Assembly (NCBI RefSeq): GCF_001613225.1
Contig: NZ_BDBY01000247.1
Location: forward strand, 1 to 46,606
Source of the DNA: Nocardia pseudovaccinii NBRC 100343
Lineage (GTDB): Bacteria; Actinomycetota; Actinomycetes; Mycobacteriales; Mycobacteriaceae
Length of the DNA: 46,606 nucleotides
Reading direction: 5' to 3'
Positions 1 through 7,646 of this stretch are shown here, piece after piece. Numbering within the stretch: position 1 is the stretch's first letter; each line of letters starts with the position of its first letter. A program made the position numbers and the translations under genes. The notes below the pieces were generated by a model. The model was not told the DNA's origin. It saw only the letters and a program-made list of their open reading frames with translations, and did no database searches.

Positions 1-276
1 CAGCAGGAGACCCTCGACGACGCGCTGCCCGAACTGTATGCGGCCCGCGCGGTGATCGAGCAGGCGAAGGGCGCGTTGATGCTGGTCTACGGCATCAATG
101 CCGAACAGGCGTTCCGGGTGCTGAGCTGGCGCTCACAGGAGACCAATATCAAACTGCGGGCACTGGCCGCACGGTTGATCGCCGATCTCGGCGCGCTGAC
201 CGATTCGATGGCCGAACTGCGCACGCGATTCGACCATCTCCTGTTGACTGCCCATGAACGGATCGAGGCCGACTGA
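1..276 (+). CDS. ANTAR-domain protein, C-terminal part (5' end outside window)
   Basis: The frame is open from the first base and ends at a TGA at 274-276. The visible 91 residues contain an ANTAR RNA-binding domain: a helix with ARAVIEQAKGALM, then the NAEQAFRVL segment and a third helix KLRALAARLIADL. ANTAR proteins bind paired hairpins in nascent RNA and act as antiterminators, usually downstream of a GAF, PAS or receiver domain, which would lie outside this window. It sits just upstream of an anti-sigma/sigma pair, so a stress-signalling role is plausible, but a SigF-type promoter lies between them, so the sigma genes can be transcribed separately. The domain call is firm; the full architecture is unknown. 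Confidence 0.85.
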   Translation, partial: QQETLDDALPELYAARAVIEQAKGALMLVYGINAEQAFRVLSWRSQETNIKLRALAARLIADLGALTDSMAELRTRFDHLLLTAHERIEAD

Positions 277-299
277 GTCGAATCCACACCGGTTGCGAT

Positions 300-324
300 G
301 TTTCGATGGTGACCGGCCGGGTAA
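300..324 (+). promoter_or_regulatory. SigF/SigB-type promoter of the anti-sigma/sigma operon
   Basis: GTTT at 300-303, a 15-nt spacer and GGGTAA at 319-324. This matches the actinobacterial SigF consensus GTTT-N15-17-GGGTA. It lies about 57 nt upstream of the anti-sigma start and suggests autoregulation of the sigma operon. Confidence 0.7.
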
Positions 325-380
325 GTCGCGAATGGCCCCCGACTCGAAGGCAGGTTCGGCGTCGGCTCGGAGGAAAAGAG

Positions 381-824
381 GTGGTGATGGGCATGGGGGA
401 GTGGAGTTCCCAGTCCGCGGCGGAGAAGACGACGACAATCGGGGTTCGTATCCCCGCGGAGTTGGAGCAGCTGACCATGCTGCGCGCGCTCGCCGAAACC
501 GTCGCGCTCATCGCGGATTTCGCGATCGATGAAGTGGTCGACATCCGGCTCGCCCTCGACGAGGTAGCCACCTCGTTGATCCTGGAGGCAACACCGGGCT
601 CGAACTTGGACTGCGATTTCACCTACAACGATCACGAGATGTTCGTGCGCGTGGCCGCGGTCGCGGTGTCGGAAAAGGTGGTCGGCCAAGCCGGATTCGG
701 CTGGCATATCGTCCGCACGCTGACACAGTCGATCTCGGCGGCGCAGGAGCCGTTCGACAGCGTGGTCTCCGGATATCCGACCGTCGTCGACTTCAGCTGG
801 GCACGGAGTGGTGATGGCGGCTGA
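381..824 (+). CDS. RsbW-like anti-sigma factor / HATPase serine kinase
   Basis: A 147-residue protein of the HATPase_c_2 anti-sigma class (RsbW/UsfX). Such proteins hold a SigF-type sigma factor inactive and phosphorylate an anti-anti-sigma partner. Visible features are an N-box-like helix with DEVVDIRLALDEVATSLI (the Glu/Asp/Ser pattern of RsbW N-boxes is only partly kept) and a C-terminal GFGWHIVRTL segment corresponding to the G-rich ATP lid and following helix. The start is GTG 381, 7 nt after GGAGG at 369-373; GTG 384 and ATG 387 are alternatives. The stop overlaps the start of the sigma gene by 11 nt, which suggests translational coupling. No anti-anti-sigma (STAS) gene is present in the window. 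Confidence 0.85.
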   Translation: MVMGMGEWSSQSAAEKTTTIGVRIPAELEQLTMLRALAETVALIADFAIDEVVDIRLALDEVATSLILEATPGSNLDCDFTYNDHEMFVRVAAVAVSEKVVGQAGFGWHIVRTLTQSISAAQEPFDSVVSGYPTVVDFSWARSGDGG

Positions 825-1599
825 TTCGAGAGCGCACCGCGACAGTTACGACAATATCGAGCCGCTCTTCGAAAAGATCGCCGCCATCGACCCGGCCGAT
901 CACCGTCGAGAACTGTTGCGCGAGGAGCTGATCGGCCGGTGCCTGCCGCTGGCCGAACATATCGCGCGCAAATTCTCCGGGCGCGGCGAGAACTTCGACG
1001 ATCTGTTGCAGGTGGCCCGATTGGGTCTGGTGCAGGCCGTCGACCGCTTCGATGTATCACGCGGTTCCTCGTTCCTGTCGTTCGCGGTGCCGACGATCAT
1101 GGGCGAAGTGCGCAGGCATTTCCGGGACAACACCTGGGCCGTGCGGGTGCCCCGGCGCACCAAGGAGATCCAGCTCAGCATCGGTCCGACCATCGAGGCC
1201 TTATCGCAGCGGCTGGGCCGGTTGCCCAAGGCGCGCGAGATCGCCGCGGAGCTGGATGTGGATCTGGTCGAGGTCACTCAGGCGCTCATCGCGGGCAATG
1301 CCTATCAGTCGAGTTCGATCGACGCGGTGGCCGGCGACGACGTCGAGAACGCGCCGCAACCACTGCTGGACAGTCTCGGTGAAGATGAGCCCAGCTACCA
1401 GTATGTGGAGGACTATCTGGCGGTCCGGCCGCTGATCGAGGAACTGCCCGACCGGGAACGCGAGGTGCTGGTCATGCGCTTTTTCGAGTCCATGACCCAG
1501 TCCCAGATCGCCGAGCAGCTCGGCGTTTCGCAGATGCATGTCTCGCGCATACTGTCCAGAACGCTCGGGAAGTTGCGCGCCGCCGCGCTACGCGACTGA
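814..1599 (+). CDS. sigF: RNA polymerase sigma factor, SigB/SigF/SigG family
   Basis: A 261-residue alternative sigma-70 factor. Region 2 contains PLAEHIARKF and the DLLQVARLGLVQAVDRFD core-binding/-10 helix, followed by FAVPTIMGEVRRHFRD and VRVPRR, which are signatures of the SigB/SigF group. Region 3 (LSQRLGRLPKAREIAAEL) and region 4 (LPDREREVLVMRFFE, then the SQIAEQLGVSQMHVSRI helix-turn-helix) follow. ATG 814 is chosen; GTG 808 and 811 are in frame. It overlaps the anti-sigma gene, the usual usfX-sigF arrangement. Promoters matching this factor's expected consensus occur upstream of its own operon and of the next two genes. Confidence 0.92.
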   Translation: MAADSRAHRDSYDNIEPLFEKIAAIDPADHRRELLREELIGRCLPLAEHIARKFSGRGENFDDLLQVARLGLVQAVDRFDVSRGSSFLSFAVPTIMGEVRRHFRDNTWAVRVPRRTKEIQLSIGPTIEALSQRLGRLPKAREIAAELDVDLVEVTQALIAGNAYQSSSIDAVAGDDVENAPQPLLDSLGEDEPSYQYVEDYLAVRPLIEELPDREREVLVMRFFESMTQSQIAEQLGVSQMHVSRILSRTLGKLRAAALRD

Positions 1600-1653
1600 T
1601 CGGCGTGGGGAATACATTGTCGCGCAATGTGTTTCGTAGTGATCGGATCCACT

Positions 1654-1679
1654 GTTTGCCCGGGGTTGCACGCGGGTAC
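1654..1679 (+). promoter_or_regulatory. SigF/SigB-type promoter of the small conserved gene
   Basis: GTTT at 1654-1657, a 16-nt spacer and GGGTAC at 1674-1679. It lies about 47 nt upstream of ATG 1726 in the gap after the sigma gene. Confidence 0.65.
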
Positions 1680-1725
1680 GCGAAGAGGAACCGGACTATT
1701 GATGCCGACGCGCAAGGAGGTCGTC

Positions 1726-2124
1726 ATGAACGATCAGCGACGACCGGCCACCCGAGATCCGTACGCCGGACCGGGGGCTTTCAGGTCGCTGAAGAAACCG
1801 CCGGAATCAGTCGTTCGCGGCGAGGGCCCGCAGCAGCCCGGGCGCTTCCTCGTCACCCGCAATCATGAAGTGATCCGGCGGTGGGCCGAGCAGCGCGGTG
1901 CGCGACCGGCCACCATGCCCGGCAGTGAGTATGACGGTCGCCTCGGCGTCCTGCGCTTCGATTTCCCCGGGTACGGCGGTGCGGTGCTGCGCGCGGTGGG
2001 CTGGGACGAATGGTTCGCCACCTTCGACGCGCGTCGGCTGATGTTCCGCTATCAGGACCGCAGGGCCGACGGCGGACCGAGCAACTTCAACCGGCTCGAA
2101 CAGTCCCATCGGGACGAATGGTGA
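1726..2124 (+). CDS. Small conserved protein of the kind often labelled glucan-branching-like
   Basis: A 132-residue soluble protein starting at ATG 1726, 5 nt after AAGGAGG at 1714-1720. The C-terminal half carries the pattern LRFDFPGYGG, GWDEWFATFDARRLMF and YQDRRADG followed by SNFNRL. I recognise this pattern from short bacterial proteins, sometimes annotated as 1,4-alpha-glucan branching protein or as hypothetical. Nothing in it resembles a glycosidase active site, so that label is probably wrong. The N-terminal 50 residues are basic and low in structure. A SigF-type promoter directly upstream suggests stress induction. Biochemical function is unknown. Confidence 0.8.
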   Translation: MNDQRRPATRDPYAGPGAFRSLKKPPESVVRGEGPQQPGRFLVTRNHEVIRRWAEQRGARPATMPGSEYDGRLGVLRFDFPGYGGAVLRAVGWDEWFATFDARRLMFRYQDRRADGGPSNFNRLEQSHRDEW

Positions 2125-2151
2125 CACTGGCCGAAATGTGTCGCATGTCAC

Positions 2152-2164
2152 GTGCAATTTGCAC
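2152..2164. promoter_or_regulatory. Short perfect palindrome in the intergenic region
   Basis: GTGCAA-T-TTGCAC is a perfect 6+1+6 palindrome between the small conserved gene and the response regulator, about 65 nt upstream of the SigF-type -35 element. It could be a repressor or activator site; no family is assigned. Confidence 0.3.
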
Positions 2165-2226
2165 AAATCGGGTCTTCATGCGCAGGGTGGAGTAGCCGGA
2201 CGCTAACCGACTGCCCGTGACCTGCC

Positions 2227-2252
2227 GTTTACCAATTGGTCGGTCCGGGTAT
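2227..2252 (+). promoter_or_regulatory. SigF/SigB-type promoter of the response regulator gene
   Basis: GTTT at 2227-2230, a 16-nt spacer and GGGTAT at 2247-2252, an exact match to the SigF consensus. The predicted transcript would begin near 2259, leaving a leader of about 100 nt before TTG 2357. Confidence 0.75.
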
Positions 2253-2356
2253 TCAAGCAGTTGGCAAAGGTGCTCGAAGTGCGGACTTTCGCGTCGGTTC
2301 TGGGTACGCGAGTCTCCGCGTCGCGTCGCGTCCGCGTGGCTGCAAGGGATGAGGGC

Positions 2357-3067
2357 TTGACCGCAAACCTGATGATCGTTGACGACGACGAAGTGGTTCG
2401 TGGCGCACTGCGCACGGCCATGGAAGACGAGGGTTACGACGTTGCCGAGGCACATGAGGCCGAGGACGCTCTGACATATCTGCGCAGCAATGGCGCCCCC
2501 GATGTGATGATCGTCGAGCTGATGCTCGGCGATATGGACGGCTTCGATTGCATCAGGGAGATCCGCCGCGAGCACGACGTGCCGATCATCGTGATCAGCT
2601 CGCGCGATGACACCCATGATGTGGTGGCCGCACTGGAGGCGGGAGCCGACGACTACGTCACCAAGCCGTTCGAGATCAAGGAGATCTCCGCGCGCATGCG
2701 GGCGCTGCGCCGCCGTGCACGCCTGACCATGGAGCGCGAAGCGCCGCGCGAGGCCGTACTCGACGCGCACCCTGACGGACAACTGGTGCTGGATCGCGAC
2801 GGTGGCGCGGTACGCCGCGGCGAAGACGAAATCCGGCTCACCATCACCGAATTCAAATTGCTCTGCGAACTCGCGGAATCGCCGGGACGGGTGCTCAGCC
2901 GCACCGTCCTGCTCGAAAGAGTATGGGACGACGGCTTTTTCGGCGATGAGCGGATCGTCGATGTCCATATGCGCCGCCTGCGCACCAAAATCGAGCTCGA
3001 CGCCTCAGAGCCGCGCATCGTGGTCACCGTGCGAGGTCTCGGCTACCGACTCGATCTGCAGCGCTGA
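2357..3067 (+). CDS. Orphan OmpR/PhoB-type response regulator with Glu at the phosphoacceptor site
   Basis: A 236-residue protein with an N-terminal receiver domain (about residues 1-118) and a C-terminal winged-helix DNA-binding domain (about 135-236, including LTITEFKLLCELAESPG and VDVHMRRLRTKIE). The receiver keeps the acidic pocket (DDD, 9-11), the conserved Ser/Thr (S81) and Lys103 in YVTKPF. The residue aligning with the phosphorylated Asp is Glu54 (IVELMLGD). Regulators like this usually work without phosphorylation, since Glu can mimic phospho-Asp. No histidine kinase gene is adjacent. Start TTG 2357 gives a receiver of normal length and follows a purine-rich AGGGATGAGGG; the frame is open from TTG 2261, so a longer form is possible. 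A SigF-type promoter lies upstream. Confidence 0.88.
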   Translation: MTANLMIVDDDEVVRGALRTAMEDEGYDVAEAHEAEDALTYLRSNGAPDVMIVELMLGDMDGFDCIREIRREHDVPIIVISSRDDTHDVVAALEAGADDYVTKPFEIKEISARMRALRRRARLTMEREAPREAVLDAHPDGQLVLDRDGGAVRRGEDEIRLTITEFKLLCELAESPGRVLSRTVLLERVWDDGFFGDERIVDVHMRRLRTKIELDASEPRIVVTVRGLGYRLDLQR

Positions 3068-3110
3068 GCCTGTGACGAACGCCGCAGTGGCACCGAAGTA
3101 TGACGCTGCC

Positions 3111-3142
3111 TGCGGTTGTGATCTTTTCGTAATACAACCGCA
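3111..3142. promoter_or_regulatory. Inverted repeat upstream of the ectoine operon
   Basis: TGCGGTTGT (3111-3119) and ACAACCGCA (3134-3142) form a perfect 9-bp inverted repeat with a 14-nt spacer, 75 nt upstream of ectA. There is no T-run, so an operator for ect transcription is more likely than a terminator of the response regulator gene, though the latter is possible. Confidence 0.45.
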
Positions 3143-3216
3143 AAGAGTTCGACAGGTTCACCTCAAAGTTGCTTCGTAAGCCTGGATAAGTACTGCAGAC
3201 CCGACCAGGGAGACGT

Positions 3217-3801
3217 ATGTCACTGCACACCTTGTCCACCAAGACGATCGAACCGTCGGTCACCGAATACCCTTCGGCCGTACCGATTTCCGGACCGCAC
3301 ACGCAGCCGGTGCTGCGCCCGCCGAGAGTCGGTGACGCGGCCCAGATCTGGCGTATCGCCAAGGATTCGCAGGTTCTCGACACCAATTCCAGCTATGCCT
3401 ACCTGCTGTGGTGTCGTGATTTCGCGAGCACCTCGGTGGTTGCCGAAGTCGGTGGCCGGGTCGTCGGATTCGTGATCGGCTACCTGCGTCCGCAGGCGCC
3501 GCAGACGGTTTTCGTGTGGCAGGTCGCGGTCGAGCACGAACAGCGCGGGCGCGGCCTCGGCGCGGCGCTGCTGGACACGCTGCTCGACACCGTGGCCGGT
3601 GCCGGTGTTTCGACATTGGAGACCACGATCGCACCGGACAATCCGGCCTCGATCGCGATGTTCGCCTCGGTGGCACGTCGCCGGTCGGCCGAGCTGACCA
3701 AACACCCCTTGTTCGATTCCGAACTCTTCCCGGACAGCCACGCTGCCGAAGACCTCTATTTGATCGCCCCCACCGCCCGAAAGCAGGAGGATCGACGATG
3801 A
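3217..3801 (+). CDS. ectA: L-2,4-diaminobutyrate N-gamma-acetyltransferase
   Basis: A 194-residue GNAT-fold enzyme that acetylates L-2,4-diaminobutyrate with acetyl-CoA, the second step of ectoine synthesis. Visible are the RPPRVGDAAQIWRIAKDS start of the GNAT domain, YLLWCRDF, and the acetyl-CoA-binding motif A region WQVAVEHEQRGRGLGAALL. The ending TKHPLFDSELFP is typical of EctA. The start ATG 3217 follows AGGGAGACGT. It is the first gene of ectABCD and overlaps ectB by four bases (ATGA). Confidence 0.95.
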   Translation: MSLHTLSTKTIEPSVTEYPSAVPISGPHTQPVLRPPRVGDAAQIWRIAKDSQVLDTNSSYAYLLWCRDFASTSVVAEVGGRVVGFVIGYLRPQAPQTVFVWQVAVEHEQRGRGLGAALLDTLLDTVAGAGVSTLETTIAPDNPASIAMFASVARRRSAELTKHPLFDSELFPDSHAAEDLYLIAPTARKQEDRR

Positions 3802-5066
3802 TTACCGCCGAGACGACCATTTTCGAGGAGCTCGAATCCAATGTCCGCGGCTATTGCCGCGCGTGGCCCACGGTGTTCACCACCGCGTCCGGGAGTTGGT
3901 TGCGCGCCGAGGACGGGAAGGAGTACCTCGACTTCTTCGCCGGAGCGGGTGCGTTGAACTACGGCCACAACAATCCGGTGCTCAAGCAGCCGCTGCTGGA
4001 CTACATCGCCGGTGACGGCGTCACCCACGGCCTGGATATGTCGACCGTGGCCAAGCGCGGACTGCTGGAAACCTTGCGCGATACCGTCTTCACACCGCGC
4101 GGCCTGGATTACAAGGTCCAGTTCCCCGGACCGACCGGCGCGAATGCCGTCGAGGCCGCGCTGAAGCTGGCCCGCAAGGTCACCGGCCGCGAGACGATCA
4201 TCAGCTTCACCAACGCCTTCCACGGCATGTCGCTGGGTGCGCTGTCGGTGACCGGCAATGCCGCCAAGCGGGCCGGCGCCGGTGTGCCGCTGGTGCATGC
4301 CGCGCATATGCCCTATGACGGCTACTTCGACAACACGACTGCCGACTTCCAGTGGATGGAGCGGGTGCTCGACGACACTTCGTCCGGTTTCGACCGGCCC
4401 GCGGCGGTGATCGTGGAGACGGTGCAGGGTGAAGGCGGGGTGAATATCGCGCGGCCGGAATGGCTGCGGCATCTGTCCGAATTGTGCACCGCGCGTGGCA
4501 TTCTGCTGATCGTCGACGATGTGCAGATGGGCTGCGGCCGGACCGGACCGTTCTTCTCCTTCGAGATCGCCGGTATCACCCCGGATATCGTGACGCTCTC
4601 GAAATCCATCGGTGGCTACGGTTTGCCGCTGGCGCTGGTGCTGTTCAAACCGGAGCACGACGTCTGGGCCCCGGGTGAGCACAACGGCACCTTCCGCGGT
4701 AACAACCCGGCCTTCATCACCGCACAGGCCGCGCTCGAGCACTTCTGGTCCGACGGCACCCTGCAGGCCTCGACTGAGGCCAAGGGGCAGCGGATCGGTG
4801 CCGCCCTGACCCAGGCGGCCGAGTACTTCCCCGGCATTTCGACGCGGGGTCGCGGACTGGTGCACGGTGTGGTCTTCGACGATCCCTCTCAGGCAGGCAA
4901 GGTCTGCCAGGTCGCCTTCGAGCGTGGGCTGCTGGTGGAGACCTCCGGTTCGCTGGACGAAGTGGTGAAATTGCTGCCGCCATTGACGGTCACCGACGAG
5001 GAGGTCGAGCATGGTCTGCGAGTGCTGACCGGCGCGATCGGCACCGTTTGCGGACAGGAGCGTTGA
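3798..5066 (+). CDS. ectB: L-2,4-diaminobutyrate--2-oxoglutarate transaminase
   Basis: A 422-residue class III PLP-dependent aminotransferase. It converts aspartate-4-semialdehyde and glutamate to 2,4-diaminobutyrate, the first committed step of ectoine synthesis. Family landmarks include DFFAGAGALNYGHNNP, FPGPTGANAVEAALKLAR, the cofactor segment LLIVDDVQMGCGRTG with its Asp, and the Schiff-base Lys in TLSKSIGGYG. The length fits EctB. The ATG at 3798 overlaps the ectA stop and has AGGAGG at 3785-3790. A longer in-frame extension inside ectA is not the real start. ectC follows after one base. Confidence 0.96.
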   Translation: MITAETTIFEELESNVRGYCRAWPTVFTTASGSWLRAEDGKEYLDFFAGAGALNYGHNNPVLKQPLLDYIAGDGVTHGLDMSTVAKRGLLETLRDTVFTPRGLDYKVQFPGPTGANAVEAALKLARKVTGRETIISFTNAFHGMSLGALSVTGNAAKRAGAGVPLVHAAHMPYDGYFDNTTADFQWMERVLDDTSSGFDRPAAVIVETVQGEGGVNIARPEWLRHLSELCTARGILLIVDDVQMGCGRTGPFFSFEIAGITPDIVTLSKSIGGYGLPLALVLFKPEHDVWAPGEHNGTFRGNNPAFITAQAALEHFWSDGTLQASTEAKGQRIGAALTQAAEYFPGISTRGRGLVHGVVFDDPSQAGKVCQVAFERGLLVETSGSLDEVVKLLPPLTVTDEEVEHGLRVLTGAIGTVCGQER

Positions 5067-5067
5067 G

Positions 5068-5466
5068 ATGATCGTGCGCAGCACCGCGGAGATCACCGGC
5101 ACCGAACGCGATGTCGCGGGGCAGGGCTGGCGCAGTAAGCGCATTGTGCTCGGCGGCGACGGCGTCGGTTTCTCCTTTCACGAGACCAGCATCGAGGCCG
5201 GGACCGTGCACGAGTTCCACTACCGCTATCACGTGGAGGCAGTGTGGCTCATCGAAGGTGAGGGCACGCTGACGGATCTGGACCACGGCGTCAGCTACGA
5301 ATTGGCGCCCGGCTCGATGTACCTGCTCGACGGACACGAGCGCCACCGCCTGGAGGTACGTACCGATATGCGGATGATGTGCGTGTTCAACCCGCCGGTC
5401 ACCGGGCAGGAGGTCCACGACAGCGACGGCGTCTACCCGCTCGTCGCGGCCCAGGTAAGCGGATAG
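5068..5466 (+). CDS. ectC: L-ectoine synthase
   Basis: A 132-residue single-domain cupin that cyclises N-gamma-acetyl-diaminobutyrate to ectoine. The N-terminus MIVRSTAEITGTERDV and the cupin strands FHYRYHVEAVWLIEGEGTL and YLLDGHERHRLEVRTDMRM are characteristic, as is FNPPVTGQEVHD near the end. It starts one base after the ectB stop and is followed by ectD after 8 nt, so all four genes should be one transcript. Confidence 0.96.
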   Translation: MIVRSTAEITGTERDVAGQGWRSKRIVLGGDGVGFSFHETSIEAGTVHEFHYRYHVEAVWLIEGEGTLTDLDHGVSYELAPGSMYLLDGHERHRLEVRTDMRMMCVFNPPVTGQEVHDSDGVYPLVAAQVSG

Positions 5467-5474
5467 GAGGCGCA

Positions 5475-6350
5475 ATGACGTTGGTGCAGACCGACGATCG
5501 CTACCCGACTCGGCTCGTCACGGCAGGCGAGCATCGGGACCGGACCGATCCCACCGTGTGGGGCGCGGTCGATTCCGAGGAACTGGCCTCCTTCGATGCC
5601 AATGGTTTCGGGATCGTGGAAGAGCTGTTGACGCCCGCCGAGGTCGCGGAGTTCAGTGCCGAAATCGACCGTCTCGCCGGTGATCCGGCGCTGCAGGGCG
5701 ACGACCGGGTGATCGTGGAGAAGTCTTCGAACCGGGTGCGTTCGGTCTTCGAGGTGCACCGGCTCAGCGGCGCGATCGCCGATCTGGTGCGCGAATCCCG
5801 GGTGGCCGGATTGGCCAGGCAGGTGCTCGGCTCGGACGTCTACATCCATCAGAGCCGGGTGAACTACATGCCCGGTTTCCGCGGCACCGGCTTCTACTGG
5901 CATTCGGATTTCGAGACCTGGCATGCCGAGGACGGTATGCCCGCACCACGTGCGGTCAGCCTGTCCATCGCACTGACCAACAACTACCCGATCAACGGCA
6001 GCCTCATGGTGATGCCGGGCTCGCACCGCACCTTCGTGCCGTGCACCGGCAGCACTCCGGCCGAGCATTATCGGGAGTCGTTGCAGGAGCAGGAGATCGG
6101 CGTACCGACGCACGCGGATATCAATGCGCTGGCGAACCGGTACGGCATCACCCAGTTCACCGGCAGCGCCGGATCGGCCCTGCTGTTCGATTCGAATATC
6201 ATGCACGGTTCGTCGAACAACATCACGCCGTTCCCGCGGTCGAATATCTTCCTGGTGTTCAACAGTGTGGAGAACACGCTGGTGGAGCCCTTCGCCGCCC
6301 CGGCCCCGCGACCGACGTATATCGCGAGCCGGGACTTCACGCCGGTTTGA
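5475..6350 (+). CDS. ectD: Ectoine 5-hydroxylase
   Basis: A 291-residue Fe(II)/2-oxoglutarate dioxygenase that converts ectoine to 5-hydroxyectoine. The hallmark stretch FYWHSDFETWHAEDGMP contains the iron-binding His and Asp; the second His is in LLFDSNIMHGSSNNITP. SRVNYMPGFRG and LTNNYPINGSLMVMPGSH are also typical of EctD. Start ATG 5475 has AGGAGG at 5465-5470. An in-frame extension into ectC is not needed. Presence of ectD means the strain probably makes hydroxyectoine as well as ectoine. No aspartokinase or EctR-type regulator gene is attached. Confidence 0.96.
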   Translation: MTLVQTDDRYPTRLVTAGEHRDRTDPTVWGAVDSEELASFDANGFGIVEELLTPAEVAEFSAEIDRLAGDPALQGDDRVIVEKSSNRVRSVFEVHRLSGAIADLVRESRVAGLARQVLGSDVYIHQSRVNYMPGFRGTGFYWHSDFETWHAEDGMPAPRAVSLSIALTNNYPINGSLMVMPGSHRTFVPCTGSTPAEHYRESLQEQEIGVPTHADINALANRYGITQFTGSAGSALLFDSNIMHGSSNNITPFPRSNIFLVFNSVENTLVEPFAAPAPRPTYIASRDFTPV

Positions 6351-6353
6351 TCC

Positions 6354-6411
6354 GCCTACGCACGCAACCGGTCTCGGGTCGCCTCACCCGAGACCGGTTG
6401 CGTGCATAGGC
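6354..6411. terminator. Strong hairpin terminator between ectD and the convergent gene
   Basis: A 20-bp perfect stem (6360-6379 with 6386-6405) around the loop CGCCTC, extended by GCCTA/TAGGC (6354-6358, 6407-6411) across one mismatch. There is no U-tract, as is common in actinobacteria. It lies between two convergent genes and can serve both. Confidence 0.85.
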
Positions 6412-6422
6412 ATTCGGTTGCA

Positions 6423-7646
6423 TCAGCCGTAGATGTCCAGCGTGACGGTAAGTGTCGCCAGGCGTGTAGCGAGCCCGAGATCGCGGGCGCGACCCTGGAT
6501 GTCCGTGCGGTCGTCGGCGGGCAGCTCGGCCCACAACTCGCCGAGGTGGACCTGAGTGTCGGTATCGGCCACAGCGAGGATCCGCAGCAGCGTCGACCAC
6601 AACCGTCCCTTGGTCGCGATGGCGGGTATCGCGGTCAGGGTTGATTCGGGCAATTCCAATAGTTGTGTACCGATTCGGCGTTGGATCTCGGCATCGGTGC
6701 GCTCGACCAGGTCGAGCAGGCCGCGCCACAGTATCGGATCGCTCTGCCCCGCGAGCGCGGCGACCAGCGCCGCCGTCGCCGCCGGATCCGCGGTGATCGG
6801 GTTGGCCGCCAGGGTGTCCAGCGCCGATGGGCTCAGGTATGCGGTGAAGCGGAGCATGTCGTGGATCGCGCCGTGCTCGATGAAGGTGGCGGCGAGTTCG
6901 GTAATGGCTTCGGGTGGGCCGATGTCGAGCAGGAGGTCGCCGAGCGCCTCGATCACATCCTCGTCGCAGCGGGCGAAGACCGATACCGCCGCCAGACGCA
7001 GCTCGGTGGAACCGGCTAGGACGGTTTCGAGAATGTGCGGTATCCGATCCAGCGGCCCGGACAGCAGTTGGCGCACGATCGCGCTGATATTCGGGCCGGA
7101 GTAGGCATAGGCCGCCGAAAGGATCAGGCCCTCGTCGTCGGGCACGCCCGCCTCGATGGCCCGAACCAGTCGCGTCGTCGCGAAGCCGAGGAACGGACCG
7201 GCGGTGACGTAGTCCTTGCGGCGCATCAGCTCGTTGGCAACCCGCACGACCGGTTCCGGCGGCGCGACCTCGGCGAGTCGGCCGACGGTATGCGGGTCGA
7301 TGTACGGCGCGCAATCGGCGGCATATTTCGGATCCAGCATCGCGAGGGCTTCCGCCGCCTTCTTGGGATGTTCGATGCCGACCGCACCCGCGGCGCGTCC
7401 GCCCATCATCGGCGGCACGACCCGCTGCACCAGCGGTATCGAGATGCTCAGCGGAATTATCGGCACCAGTTTGCTGAGCCGCCCGAAGGTCGCGGAGTGA
7501 TCGTCGAAAAGTGCGCGCGCCATGCGTTGTTGCAGTTCGTGCAGTTGCTCGGCGCCGAGTTTCTCCAAGTGGGCCAGGCGTTCGGCGGGGACATGCAGTG
7601 TTCGGGCCAGCAGAACCAGCTGCGCCCTGGTCACCAGGTCTGTCAT
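6423..7646 (-). CDS. Helical-repeat protein of unknown function
   Basis: A 407-residue protein with no signal peptide and no recognised catalytic motif. It is built of helical repeats, with phrases such as HPKKAAEALAMLDPKYAAD, YIDPHTVGRLAEVAP and GPPEAITELAATFIEHG, which resemble MgtE-N or HEAT-like repeats by eye. A short stretch near residues 55-80 (KLVPIIPLSISIPLVQRVVPP) is hydrophobic and Pro-rich. ATG 7646 is the chosen start because it overlaps the stop of the upstream 73-residue gene by one base (TGATG), so the two are probably co-translated. A scaffold or membrane-associated role is a guess. Confidence 0.7.
   Translation of the reverse strand: MTDLVTRAQLVLLARTLHVPAERLAHLEKLGAEQLHELQQRMARALFDDHSATFGRLSKLVPIIPLSISIPLVQRVVPPMMGGRAAGAVGIEHPKKAAEALAMLDPKYAADCAPYIDPHTVGRLAEVAPPEPVVRVANELMRRKDYVTAGPFLGFATTRLVRAIEAGVPDDEGLILSAAYAYSGPNISAIVRQLLSGPLDRIPHILETVLAGSTELRLAAVSVFARCDEDVIEALGDLLLDIGPPEAITELAATFIEHGAIHDMLRFTAYLSPSALDTLAANPITADPAATAALVAALAGQSDPILWRGLLDLVERTDAEIQRRIGTQLLELPESTLTAIPAIATKGRLWSTLLRILAVADTDTQVHLGELWAELPADDRTDIQGRARDLGLATRLATLTVTLDIYG

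Noticed and set aside
3516..3797. N-terminal extension of ectB within ectA
   Set aside because: The extension is Arg-rich out-of-frame ectA sequence; ATG 3798 has a ribosome binding site and gives the normal EctB length.
3756..5144. A 462-codon open frame antisense to ectB
   Set aside because: It is the codon-bias shadow of ectB; no motif and no ribosome binding site.
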